Part shown: positions 1-7,818 of the stretch, piece by piece
How the letters are laid out: every line of letters begins with the position of its first letter
Position numbering within the stretch: position 1 is the stretch's first letter
Source: Planctomycetota bacterium
Lineage (GTDB): Bacteria > Planctomycetota > UBA1135 > JADKAF01
DNA: 64,000 bases
Reading direction: 5' to 3'
NCBI GenBank assembly: GCA_016719295.1
Contig: JADKAF010000001.1
Span: 3,410,001-3,474,000, forward strand
Position numbers and translations under genes: made by a program
Notes under the pieces: generated by a model
Database searches by the model: none
What the model was told of the DNA's origin: nothing
The model's input: only the letters and a program-made list of their open reading frames with translations

Positions 1-1
1 G

Positions 2-1237
2 GAGCGCGGCTTCTACGACGCCGTGCTCCAAGCGCTGCGCGCGCGGAAGCACTTCGACGGCACGCTCTGGTCGTACGCGGTGCTGCACCGCGACGAGGCA
101 GGGCTCCGCGAGTTCTTGCTCCGCGCCGAAGGCCTGATCGCGAGCTCGGGCAGCGCGCTCGAGAGCGAGCTGCTGACGATCGATCCCACCGAGCGGCGCA
201 GCTACCAGATCGTCGAGTTCGAGCCGCTGGTGAACGCGCGCGCGCACCGCTTCGGCCGCGAGCGCACGATCCTGAACGAAGGCGTCGCCCGGCAGTATCT
301 CTCGCTGCTCGACATCCTCGCGCATCGGCCGGCGCTCCGCGACGTGGAGCGCCTGGAGGTGGTCTACCACCTGCTGCTCCAAGACCGCGTCGAAGAAGCG
401 CTCGCCCACTTCGCCAAGGTCGATGCGGCGCGGCTCGCGACGAAGCTCCAGCACGACTATCTGCGCGCGTACCTCGCGTTCACCACGGGCGACGCCGCGA
501 CGGCCCGCAGCGTGGCGACGACGCACAAGGAGCACCCGGTCGAGCGCTGGCGCTCCCTCTTCGGCGAGGTGCTGAAGCAGCTCGACGAAGCCGAAGGCAA
601 GGTCGCCGCCGCGGGCGAGAGCGAAGATCGCGTCCGCCAGCAGACCGATCTCGCCGAGCGCGAGCCCTCGCTCGAGCTCGCGGTCGAAGGGCCGCAGCTC
701 CGCGTCCGGTACAAGAACGTGGCCCGGGCGCAGCTCAGCTTCTTCGCCATGGATGTCGAGCTGCTCTTCTCGACGCGGCCCTTCGTCGACCAGGCAACGG
801 GCTCCTTCGCCTACGTGAAGCCGAACCAGAGCCGCGCGCTCGAGCTGCCCGCGGGCCAGAGCGAGCAGCTCCTCGAGCTGCCCGCGGAGTTCCGCGCGAA
901 GAACGTCTGGATCGAGCTCGCCGGCGGCGGCCTCGTCCGGCGCACGCCGTTCTACGCGAACTCGCTCGCCGTACGCTGGATCGAGAGCTACGGCCAAGTG
1001 CAGGTCAGCGACGCGGCCTCGAAGCAGCCGCTGCCCAAGGTCTACGTGAAGGTCTACGCGAAGGAGCCGGGAGGCAAGGTGCGCTTCCACAAGGACGGCT
1101 ACACGGATCTCCGCGGCCGCTTCGACTACGCGTCCATCTCCGGCGAGGGCGCGACGAACGTCGAGCGCTACGCGGTGCTCGTGCTCTCCGACACGCAGGG
1201 CGCGGTGATCCGCGAGCTGACACCGCCCGCGCGCTGA
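2..1237 (+). CDS. C-terminal part of a large helical-repeat plus beta-domain protein (5' partial)
   Basis: The reading frame is open to the left edge of the window, so this is the last 411 residues of a longer protein; the GTG at 23 is only an internal codon. The first half is alpha-helical and resembles TPR-type repeats (leucine- and alanine-rich helices such as YLRAYLAFTTGDAATARSV). The second half is beta-rich and ends in a transthyretin/carboxypeptidase-regulatory-like stretch (KVYVKVYAKEPGGKVRF, then GYTDLRGRFDYAS). I do not recognise a catalytic motif. Such architecture is common in very long planctomycete surface or periplasmic proteins, but the function is unknown. A 12-bp hairpin follows the stop. 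Confidence 0.75.
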   Translation, partial: ERGFYDAVLQALRARKHFDGTLWSYAVLHRDEAGLREFLLRAEGLIASSGSALESELLTIDPTERRSYQIVEFEPLVNARAHRFGRERTILNEGVARQYLSLLDILAHRPALRDVERLEVVYHLLLQDRVEEALAHFAKVDAARLATKLQHDYLRAYLAFTTGDAATARSVATTHKEHPVERWRSLFGEVLKQLDEAEGKVAAAGESEDRVRQQTDLAEREPSLELAVEGPQLRVRYKNVARAQLSFFAMDVELLFSTRPFVDQATGSFAYVKPNQSRALELPAGQSEQLLELPAEFRAKNVWIELAGGGLVRRTPFYANSLAVRWIESYGQVQVSDAASKQPLPKVYVKVYAKEPGGKVRFHKDGYTDLRGRFDYASISGEGATNVERYAVLVLSDTQGAVIRELTPPAR

Positions 1238-1257
1238 TCCGCGGAAGAGCGAGCTCG

Positions 1258-1285
1258 AGGGGAGGCGGCCTGCGCCGCCTCCCCT
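1258..1285 (+). terminator. Hairpin terminator after the first gene
   Basis: A perfect 12-bp stem (1258-1269 with 1274-1285) and a CTGC loop lie 20 bases after the stop codon at 1237 and 55 bases before the next start. No T-run follows, so intrinsic termination is inferred from position and stem strength only. Confidence 0.6.
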
Positions 1286-1340
1286 GCGCCGATCCGAGGC
1301 TTGCGCGGCGGCGATCCGACGGCAACCTAGTCGCCATCGC

Positions 1341-2879
1341 ATGGCTGCTTCCTCCCGTTCCGCCGTCGCCGCGCTGCTGCTCAGCGCGGCGTTCTCCGCT
1401 CCGCTCGCCGCGCAGAAGCCCGCCGAGCACGTGCAGTGGCCCTGGGGCGTCGGCGCCGAAGCCGGCAGCTTCGCGCGCCGCGACCTCTTCAACTTGGGCC
1501 CGCTCGGCGCGAAGGCCTGGGACGCCGATCGCGAGGAGCCCGCGCTCGAGCGGCAGAGCGGTCAGCGCCGCTTCGAGAGCTCCGGCGAGAAGGGTGGCGA
1601 CGATGGCCCGAAGCGCTTGGTCGTCCGGGCGCTCTTCGGCGGCGGTCCGGCGCAGAAGGCGGGGCTCGCCCTCGACGACGTGATCGTCGGCGTCGACGGC
1701 CAGCGCTTCGATCCCGGCTGCTTCGCGCCGCTCGCGCGCGCGATCCAGAGAGCCGAATCCGCGGACGGCAAGCTCACTCTGCTCGTCGAGCGCGCCGAGA
1801 AGCCGCTCGAGCTCGCGCTGAAGCTGAAGAAGCAGGGCCCGCACGCGATCGCGCCCGAGACGGGCAAGATGCGCCAGCAGCTCCTCGACGACGCTCTGGC
1901 GTGGCTCGCCGAGCGCCAGGTCGGCGGCGGCTATCCCGAGACCTTGGGCGGCAAGAACGGCGCCGTCGTGCAGACCTGCCTCGCGGGCCTGGCCTGGATC
2001 GGCGGCGGCAGCTCGCTGACGAAGGGCAAGTACAAGAGCCAGCTCGCCGAAGCGCAGTCGTTCGTCCTGCGCGGGCTCGAGACGCCGAACGACATGTCGT
2101 TCGGCCAGGGCGCCAACTGGGATCAATCCACCTGGGGCTTCGCGCACGCGGCGCTCTTCCTCGGCGAGCTCTCACTCGCATCGGGCAAGAAGGCGAACGC
2201 AGAGCTACAGCAGATCGCCGACACCCTCTGCAAGCGACAAGAGCAGAGCGGCGGCTACGGCCACGGCCCCGGCGGCAAGAACGCCTTGGGCTACATCGAG
2301 CTCAACATCCTCGCAGCCTACGTCGCTTCCGGCTTGAGCGTGCTGCATCAAGCCGGCTGCAAGGTCGAGAAGTCCGTGCTCGAGAAGCTCTTCGCGTACG
2401 CGCAGCAATCCGCGGGCGAAGACGGCGGCGTCGGCTACTCGACCGCGAGCGGCCAGCAAGGACAAGGCAACATCGGTCGCACCGCCGGCACTTGGCTCGC
2501 GGCCTTGGGCCTCGGCCGCGCCGACCATCCCTACACCGAGAAGATGCGCGACTACGTGCGGAAGCACATCGCCGACACGCAAGGCGGTCACGCGTCGCTG
2601 CAGCAGCACGTGCTGCTGGCCGGCGTCGCCGCGAGCGCGCTCGGCAAGGAGGCCGCCTCCGAGTTCTGGGCCGGCGGCCTGCAGCGCGATCTCCTCCTCG
2701 CGCGCTCCCCCGATGGCTCGTTCCAGCCGCGCCCCTGGCACGAGAGCTTGCTCATGCAGAGCAACACCGATGTCAGCGTGGGCGAGGTGTGGAGCACCGC
2801 GTCGTGGGCCATCGTGCTCGGCGCGCATGCGGAGCAGGGGAAGGGCGGGTTCCCGGGGTGGTGTGGGCGGAGGAAGTGA
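1341..2879 (+). CDS. Secreted PDZ and alpha-toroid protein (DUF6288-like)
   Basis: A 512-residue exported protein. Residues 1-25 form a signal peptide ending AAPLAAQ-like. A PDZ domain follows at about 90-175 (VRALFGGGPAQKAGLALDDV, then GVDGQRFD). From about 185 to 500 there are repeated helical pairs with GGxGxG turns (GGGYPETLGG, GGYGHGPGGKNALGYIELN, GGVGYSTASG), the pattern of an alpha/alpha toroid of the terpenoid-cyclase/prenyltransferase shape. This combination matches my memory of the planctomycete DUF6288 family, whose function is not known. It probably acts in the periplasm or on the surface as a peptide-binding scaffold. It stands alone between a hairpin and the AAA ATPase gene. Confidence 0.85.
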   Translation: MAASSRSAVAALLLSAAFSAPLAAQKPAEHVQWPWGVGAEAGSFARRDLFNLGPLGAKAWDADREEPALERQSGQRRFESSGEKGGDDGPKRLVVRALFGGGPAQKAGLALDDVIVGVDGQRFDPGCFAPLARAIQRAESADGKLTLLVERAEKPLELALKLKKQGPHAIAPETGKMRQQLLDDALAWLAERQVGGGYPETLGGKNGAVVQTCLAGLAWIGGGSSLTKGKYKSQLAEAQSFVLRGLETPNDMSFGQGANWDQSTWGFAHAALFLGELSLASGKKANAELQQIADTLCKRQEQSGGYGHGPGGKNALGYIELNILAAYVASGLSVLHQAGCKVEKSVLEKLFAYAQQSAGEDGGVGYSTASGQQGQGNIGRTAGTWLAALGLGRADHPYTEKMRDYVRKHIADTQGGHASLQQHVLLAGVAASALGKEAASEFWAGGLQRDLLLARSPDGSFQPRPWHESLLMQSNTDVSVGEVWSTASWAIVLGAHAEQGKGGFPGWCGRRK

Positions 2880-2921
2880 GTGGCAGTGGCCGGTCCGGTG
2901 GCCTTCCGGGCGCCGCGCTCC

Positions 2922-2960
2922 ATTTGTGTTTCCTGACATCCGATGTTAGGAAACACATAT
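2922..2960. promoter_or_regulatory. Palindrome covering the ribosome binding site of the DUF4143 ATPase
   Basis: A 39-base inverted repeat centred on C2941, with 17 of 19 positions paired (left arm 2922-2940, right arm 2942-2960; core TTTCCTGACATC / GATGTTAGGAAA). The right arm contains the Shine-Dalgarno AGGA (2948-2951) and the first two bases of the ATG at 2959. It could be a DNA operator for a dimeric regulator, or an RNA hairpin that hides the ribosome binding site, or both. It is markedly more AT-rich than its surroundings. Confidence 0.65.
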
Positions 2961-4140
2961 GCGCCCGATCGCCCGCGAACTGAGCTCCGTCCTCCTCTCG
3001 GCCGCGAAGAACTTCCCCGCCGTCGTACTCACCGGCCCGCGCCGAGCCGGCAAGACCACGCTGCTGCGACGGGCGTTTCCCGAAGCGAGCTATCAGCTCT
3101 TCGAAGCTCCGGACGTCGTAGCACGATTCCGAGCGGATCCCCAGGGATTCCTCTCGAGCCTGCGCCTCCCCGCGATCCTCGACGAGATCCAGAACGTCCC
3201 CGAGGTGTTCGCCTATGTGCGGAGCCGCATCGACGAGCACCCGCGTCGGACGGGGCGCTGGTTCCTCACGGGCTCGCAGGAAGCCGGCTTGATGCGGAAC
3301 GTGACCGAGTCGATGGCGGGCCGGGCCGCCGTGCTGCAGCTCCTGCCGATCTCGGCCCGCGAGTCTGACAAGGTCACTTTGCTGCGCGGCGGCTATCCCG
3401 AGGTGCTAGCGCGCCCACGCGCCTCCGCGCTGTGGTTTGCGTCGTATCTCCAGACCTACCTCGAACGCGACGTGCGATCGATCACGGCGGTGCAGGATCT
3501 CTCCACGTTCCGGCGCTTCCTCACGCTCGTTGCGACGCGCCACGGCCAGATCCTGAACAAGACGGACCTTGCCGCGCCCATCGGCGTGAGCGTGCCCACC
3601 GTCTCGCGCTGGCTGGATATTCTCGAGGCCACGGGACAGATCCTCCTCGTGCCGCCGTTCCTCGACAACCTCGGCAAGCGCCTGGTGAAGAGCCCGCGCC
3701 TCTACGTCGCCGACTCGGGGCTCGCCTGCCATCTGCTCGGGATCGAGAGCGCGAGCGAGCTCGCGCGCTCTCCGTTCCGCGGCGCGCTCTTCGAAGGCTT
3801 GGTCGCCTCCGAGATCGTGAAGGCGCAGCTCCACCACGGGAAGCGCCGCGAGCTCTATTACTTCCGCGATCAGTCCGGGCTCGAGGTCGACTTCGCCATG
3901 CCGCTGGGCAGCGGCCGCACGCGCTGGATCGAGGTCAAGGCGACGCAGACGCCGCGACCTGGCATGGCCGATCCGATGCGCCGCTTGCTCGCCGACAGCG
4001 GCAAGCGGAAGGGGAGACGGCAGAACCACGAGCTCCTCGTCGTGCACGAAGAGTCACGGACGGCGCCCGAGACAACCGCGCTCGCGCCGGGAGTCGAAGC
4101 GCTCGACTGGCGCCGCTTCGCACGCGAGAGGCTCGGCTGA
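2959..4140 (+). CDS. AAA ATPase with C-terminal DUF4143 (nuclease-like) domain
   Basis: A 393-residue member of the AAA_14/DUF4143 family, at the usual family length. The Walker A motif GPRRAGKTT lies at residues 26-34, Walker B as ILDEIQ at 73-78, and a sensor-like FLTGSQ near 102-107. A winged-helix-like segment (LAAPIGVSVPTVSRWLDILE) lies near 210-230. The DUF4143 part near 275-330 carries LFEGLVASEIVK, YYFRDQSGLEVDF and WIEVKA, the E...D...ExK pattern of the PD-(D/E)xK nuclease fold. These proteins are very common and often occur as single transferable genes; their role is still unclear. The start is fixed by AGGA seven bases upstream. No partner gene is adjacent; it converges on the next gene with a 9-base gap. 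Confidence 0.92.
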   Translation: MRPIARELSSVLLSAAKNFPAVVLTGPRRAGKTTLLRRAFPEASYQLFEAPDVVARFRADPQGFLSSLRLPAILDEIQNVPEVFAYVRSRIDEHPRRTGRWFLTGSQEAGLMRNVTESMAGRAAVLQLLPISARESDKVTLLRGGYPEVLARPRASALWFASYLQTYLERDVRSITAVQDLSTFRRFLTLVATRHGQILNKTDLAAPIGVSVPTVSRWLDILEATGQILLVPPFLDNLGKRLVKSPRLYVADSGLACHLLGIESASELARSPFRGALFEGLVASEIVKAQLHHGKRRELYYFRDQSGLEVDFAMPLGSGRTRWIEVKATQTPRPGMADPMRRLLADSGKRKGRRQNHELLVVHEESRTAPETTALAPGVEALDWRRFARERLG

Positions 4141-4149
4141 GGAACCCTC

Positions 4150-6861
4150 TCAGCGCGGCGCCCCGAGGAAGCGCAGGTCCACTCCATACATGTCGTTCGT
4201 GAGCTCGCGCGGCAGCGGCAGCTCGGCGCGCGCGATCGCGACGCGGCGTGGCGCGTAGAGCGGGACGATCGGCAGCGAGGCGTCGAGCTCGGCCTGGATC
4301 TCGGCGTAGAGCGCCTCGCGCTGCGCTTCGTCGGGGATCGCGAGCGCTCGCGCGACGAGTGAATGCAGCGCGGCCGAGCCCGCTTGGCGCTTCGAGGTCT
4401 CGGCCGTCGTGCCGCGCGGCGGCGGGCCGAAGCGACTCATCAGCGTGCTCCACGGGTCGTACGGCGCGCCGTGCGTGATGTCGAGGCTGAGATCGATCGG
4501 CACATCCGGCCGCGCCTCGGCGAGCGCCTCCGCCGGGATGCCGGCGCGCGTGAGCTGCGCGGCGAGGTGAAGCGGCAACGCGGCGGGCATATAGCCCGCG
4601 CGCGCAGGGCCGATGCGCAGCGGACGCTCGAGCGCGAGCGGCGAGCGCGTGCTCGCGTCCTGCGCGTGCGCGCTCGTGCCGCGCGGCCAGATCGCGATCG
4701 ACGGCGCGGCCCACGTCGTCGTGGCGTCGGCGAGACCGTGCTCGAGCTCGCGCACGAGCTCCTCGCGGTCGATCGCCGCGGCGATGCGGCGGCGCAGCGC
4801 GAGCTCGGCGCACGGGCCGCTCTGCGCTTCGAAGACGAGCGAGATCACGCACGAGCCCGGACCGCTCGCGACATGGAAGCGCGCGTCTCGCTCGAGCGCG
4901 CGAACGCGCGCGGCGTCGACGCGTACGAGCCACGAGCTCAGCACGAGATCGACCTCGCCGCGCTCGAGCGCCGCGAGCGGATCGTCGCTCGCATCCTTCT
5001 CCAAGCGCACGAGGTCGATTTGAGGCGGGAGCTCCGCGGCTTCGGGGTGCGCGTCGAAGCGCTCGTAGCGCAAGACGCGCCCCTCCTCGGCGACGCCGAC
5101 TAAGCGAAAGGGCCCGCTGCCGATCGCGCGCACGTGCTCGCCCTCCTTGTCGAGGGAACCCGGGCCGCGGATCGCGCAGGGGTTGATCGCGCAGAGGTCT
5201 TCCAGCAGCGCGTGCGGGCGATCGAGCTCGATCGCGACGCGTCGCTCGTCGAGTGCCTGCACGCCGACGATGCGCTCGTTGCAGAGCAGCCAGCCGTGCT
5301 CGGGCAAGCCGACCCAGCGGCGGAAGTGCGTGCGCACCGCCTCGGCCGTAACCGCCATCCCGTCGTGGAAGCGGGCACCTTTGCGCAGCGTGAACACATA
5401 GCGCCGGCCGCCATCCTCGATCGTCCAGCTCTCGGCGAGCCGCGGCGCGAGGCGCCCCTGCTCGTCGCGCCGCACCAGCGTCTCGTAGACCAGGTTCTTC
5501 GTCTCGAAGCCGCCCTGGTAGCAGAGTGGCGAGAGCTTGCTCGTCGCGACCGCCGCACCCTTCGCGGCGAGACGCGGCGCGCGCTCGTGCAGAGGTAGCA
5601 GCGCCGCCGTCTCCCGCTTCGTCCCCTCCGAGGTCGCGCCCTCGCGCATCGCGGGGATGCCGGGCAAGCCGTAGCCGGGCTTCCGCGCGAGCAGCGAGAT
5701 CCTGCCGCCGAAGCCGCTGCAGACGAGCTCGTCCGTCGCGTTCCGACCATCGAGCTCGGCGGCGGTGATCCAGTGCCCTTGCTCGGCGTCGTCGTAGATC
5801 GTCTCCGCGGTCCAAGGGCCCTCGCCCTTCCGCGCGAGGAGCTCGACCTTCTTCGAGTAGCCGAAGATCGCCACGGTCTCCACCGCGGGATCGGCATCGA
5901 AGCGCCCCGCAGCGATGCCGCGCGGCCCCTGCGGTCCGGCGTAGATGATCTCGCGCTTCCAGCCGCTCTCGGGCGTCCCTTCGAAGCGCAGGATGACGCC
6001 TTCATCGCGCGTCGCGTAGAGCACGAACGGAACAGAGGGCAGCCTTGGATCGCGCGCGCGCAGCGCGATGCGCCCGGTGCCCATGCCCTCGCTCGAGATC
6101 GGCTTCTGTTCGAGGCCCGCCGTCGAAAGCCGGACGAGGAAGATCTCCTGCGAGCGGCTGACGCAGGCGATCCACGGCGCTTCGCCCGCGCGCGCCGGCA
6201 GGATCACCGCGTCGCGCACGCGGCCCGGCAGCTCGGCGAGGCGCCGCAACGCGAACGCGGAGCTCTCGGCGTCTTCGCCAGCGCCGCGGTGCTCGATCGC
6301 GTAGAGCTGGCCCGAGCCGGTGAACGCGAGCAGCTCCTCGCCCGGTCGCGAGGGCAGCAGCTCGCCGCCGATCATCGTGTGGATGTCGTCGGCGGGGACA
6401 TGCCCGATCTCGAGCGACTCCAAGCGCGAGGCGCCGCGCGGTTCGGGTCGCGTGATGACGCGATAGAGGTTCCCGCCATTGCCGCCGGTGTAGAGCTCGG
6501 TGCCCGGCACCGTCGGATCGAGATCGACCTGCGCGATGCCGCCGAGCCAGGTGCCGTCCTTCACCGACTCGGCAGGCGTCCACTTGCCGCTGTACGACGT
6601 GAACACGAGGAGCCGCCCCTTGTCGTCGAGGCCCACCACCTCGGGGCAGCCGTACTGAGGGAAGACGGTCAGCGCCTTCACGCACCAGACGCCGGCCTCG
6701 CCCTGATGGATGAGCGTGGTGTTCCAGTCGCCGCGCGTCTGGAGGTGGACCTCGCCTTGCTTCGGATCGCCGAGGGTCGGCTTCGCACTCGGCTGCTGCG
6801 CGAGGAGCGACGAAGTGGAGAGCAGGGCGAACGCGAGGGTCTCGAGCGCGCGGCTCGGCAT
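4150..6861 (-). CDS. Secreted fusion of beta-propeller and family-5 extracellular solute-binding protein
   Basis: A 903-residue protein with a signal peptide (LETLAFALLSTSSLLAQQ). Residues about 40-430 are repeated beta segments of FG-GAP/VCBS-propeller character (QVDLDPTVPGTELYTGGNGG, VGLDDKGRLLVF). From about 440 onward the sequence is an SBP_bac_5 domain: NLVYETLVRRDEQGRLAPRL, AESWTIEDGG, FTLRKGARFHDGMAVTAEAV and GSGPFRLV are hallmark segments of the oligopeptide/nickel-binding family, and the HGWLLCNERI region resembles NikA most. The start is the ATG before the signal peptide; the longer open frame to 8727 is a codon-bias artefact. No ABC permease or ATPase gene is nearby, so the usual import role is doubtful; sensing or scavenging at the surface is possible. 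Confidence 0.85.
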   Translation of the reverse strand: MPSRALETLAFALLSTSSLLAQQPSAKPTLGDPKQGEVHLQTRGDWNTTLIHQGEAGVWCVKALTVFPQYGCPEVVGLDDKGRLLVFTSYSGKWTPAESVKDGTWLGGIAQVDLDPTVPGTELYTGGNGGNLYRVITRPEPRGASRLESLEIGHVPADDIHTMIGGELLPSRPGEELLAFTGSGQLYAIEHRGAGEDAESSAFALRRLAELPGRVRDAVILPARAGEAPWIACVSRSQEIFLVRLSTAGLEQKPISSEGMGTGRIALRARDPRLPSVPFVLYATRDEGVILRFEGTPESGWKREIIYAGPQGPRGIAAGRFDADPAVETVAIFGYSKKVELLARKGEGPWTAETIYDDAEQGHWITAAELDGRNATDELVCSGFGGRISLLARKPGYGLPGIPAMREGATSEGTKRETAALLPLHERAPRLAAKGAAVATSKLSPLCYQGGFETKNLVYETLVRRDEQGRLAPRLAESWTIEDGGRRYVFTLRKGARFHDGMAVTAEAVRTHFRRWVGLPEHGWLLCNERIVGVQALDERRVAIELDRPHALLEDLCAINPCAIRGPGSLDKEGEHVRAIGSGPFRLVGVAEEGRVLRYERFDAHPEAAELPPQIDLVRLEKDASDDPLAALERGEVDLVLSSWLVRVDAARVRALERDARFHVASGPGSCVISLVFEAQSGPCAELALRRRIAAAIDREELVRELEHGLADATTTWAAPSIAIWPRGTSAHAQDASTRSPLALERPLRIGPARAGYMPAALPLHLAAQLTRAGIPAEALAEARPDVPIDLSLDITHGAPYDPWSTLMSRFGPPPRGTTAETSKRQAGSAALHSLVARALAIPDEAQREALYAEIQAELDASLPIVPLYAPRRVAIARAELPLPRELTNDMYGVDLRFLGAPR

Positions 6862-7127
6862 GGCGGGACTCCGTGAGCGGTGGATGCGGCGCGCCTGGCA
6901 AGGGCAGTGCCAGCAGCGGAGAGCACGCCTCATTCTGAAGGCAGGTTCAGGCTTGCCGCTCTCCGCTACTCGGCGGGGGGCGCCGCGAGTCGTTCCGCGC
7001 GCGTAACGGGCTCTTCGCGGCGCGCGTGCTCGCGATGGCGCTGCGCGCTCCTCGGTTGCCGACAGCGGAAGGCCTGTCGAGCGGACTCGCTCCCCGTCGC
7101 CGCTCTGCGAGATCGGGCTCGAGCCTC

Positions 7128-7613
7128 TCAGGCCGACAGGTACACGTCGCTGGTCGACAGCAAGATCCAGTTCTCCGTCGTCGCCATGCCCAGGCTCACG
7201 ATGGGATGCGACTTCAGCTTGCGATAGGCGTCGATCAAGTCCTTGCCGAAGCTCGCCACATCGAGCGTCGATTCGAACTGGTTCAAGCCGAGCATGCCGG
7301 TCAGGTTCTTCGCCAGTTGAGTGTTGGCCAAGCCCGTCGCGCTCGCGAGGTTCCGACCGCCCTTCTCGATCCAAGCCACGAAGTGGACGCGCGCGTTCTG
7401 GGCGGCTTCGCCGAAGTCCGGGCCACTCCAGGCGTAGCTCAGGAGAAAGCGCCCGCGGGCATCCGCGTAGCCTTCGATCTCGCGAAAGTGCCCGAGACCA
7501 CGCACCCCGAGGAACCCCGCGTCGGTCATCACCGAACGCACGCGAAGATAAGCGCCGGCGGCGCGCCGGCCATCCGGGCGGAACACGGTGCCGGCGAAGA
7601 GTCCGAGATTCAT
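7128..7613 (-). CDS. Small beta-sandwich-like protein of unknown function
   Basis: A 161-residue protein starting at the ATG in MNLGLFAGTVFRPDGR, which has AGGG eight bases upstream. The first 95 residues look like a transthyretin or carboxypeptidase-regulatory fold (GTVFRPDGRRAAGAYLRVR, YADARGRFLLSY). The rest is helical, with a closing SLGMATTENWILLSTSDVYL. There is no signal peptide. It lies 266 bases upstream of the propeller/solute-binding gene on the same strand and is divergent from the tandem paralogues at 7819. I do not recognise the family. Confidence 0.7.
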   Translation of the reverse strand: MNLGLFAGTVFRPDGRRAAGAYLRVRSVMTDAGFLGVRGLGHFREIEGYADARGRFLLSYAWSGPDFGEAAQNARVHFVAWIEKGGRNLASATGLANTQLAKNLTGMLGLNQFESTLDVASFGKDLIDAYRKLKSHPIVSLGMATTENWILLSTSDVYLSA

Positions 7614-7818
7614 GAGTGGGCCCTGCGGAATCGCACGGGTTGAGGAGGGATCGTCGAGGAAGGGTCGCTGAGTGCACGAGTCCCGATTCCCCTTTGCGCG
7701 TTCGAAGCGAGCGATCACCACCGAGCCGCCCCAGCCAGATATCGCCATGCTCGCGAAACGAGCTGTCCCTCTCCGGGGGCGGATCGCGTCTTCCGGGCGT
7801 TCCTCTCGGAGCGCTCCC

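Noticed and set aside
2959..4140. DUF4143 ATPase as part of a defence island
   Set aside because: No toxin, nuclease, helicase or restriction gene is near it; a single gene is no island.
6862..7127. A tRNA or small RNA gene in the 266-base gap
   Set aside because: No cloverleaf with a TTCRANNC loop and matching acceptor stem could be found.
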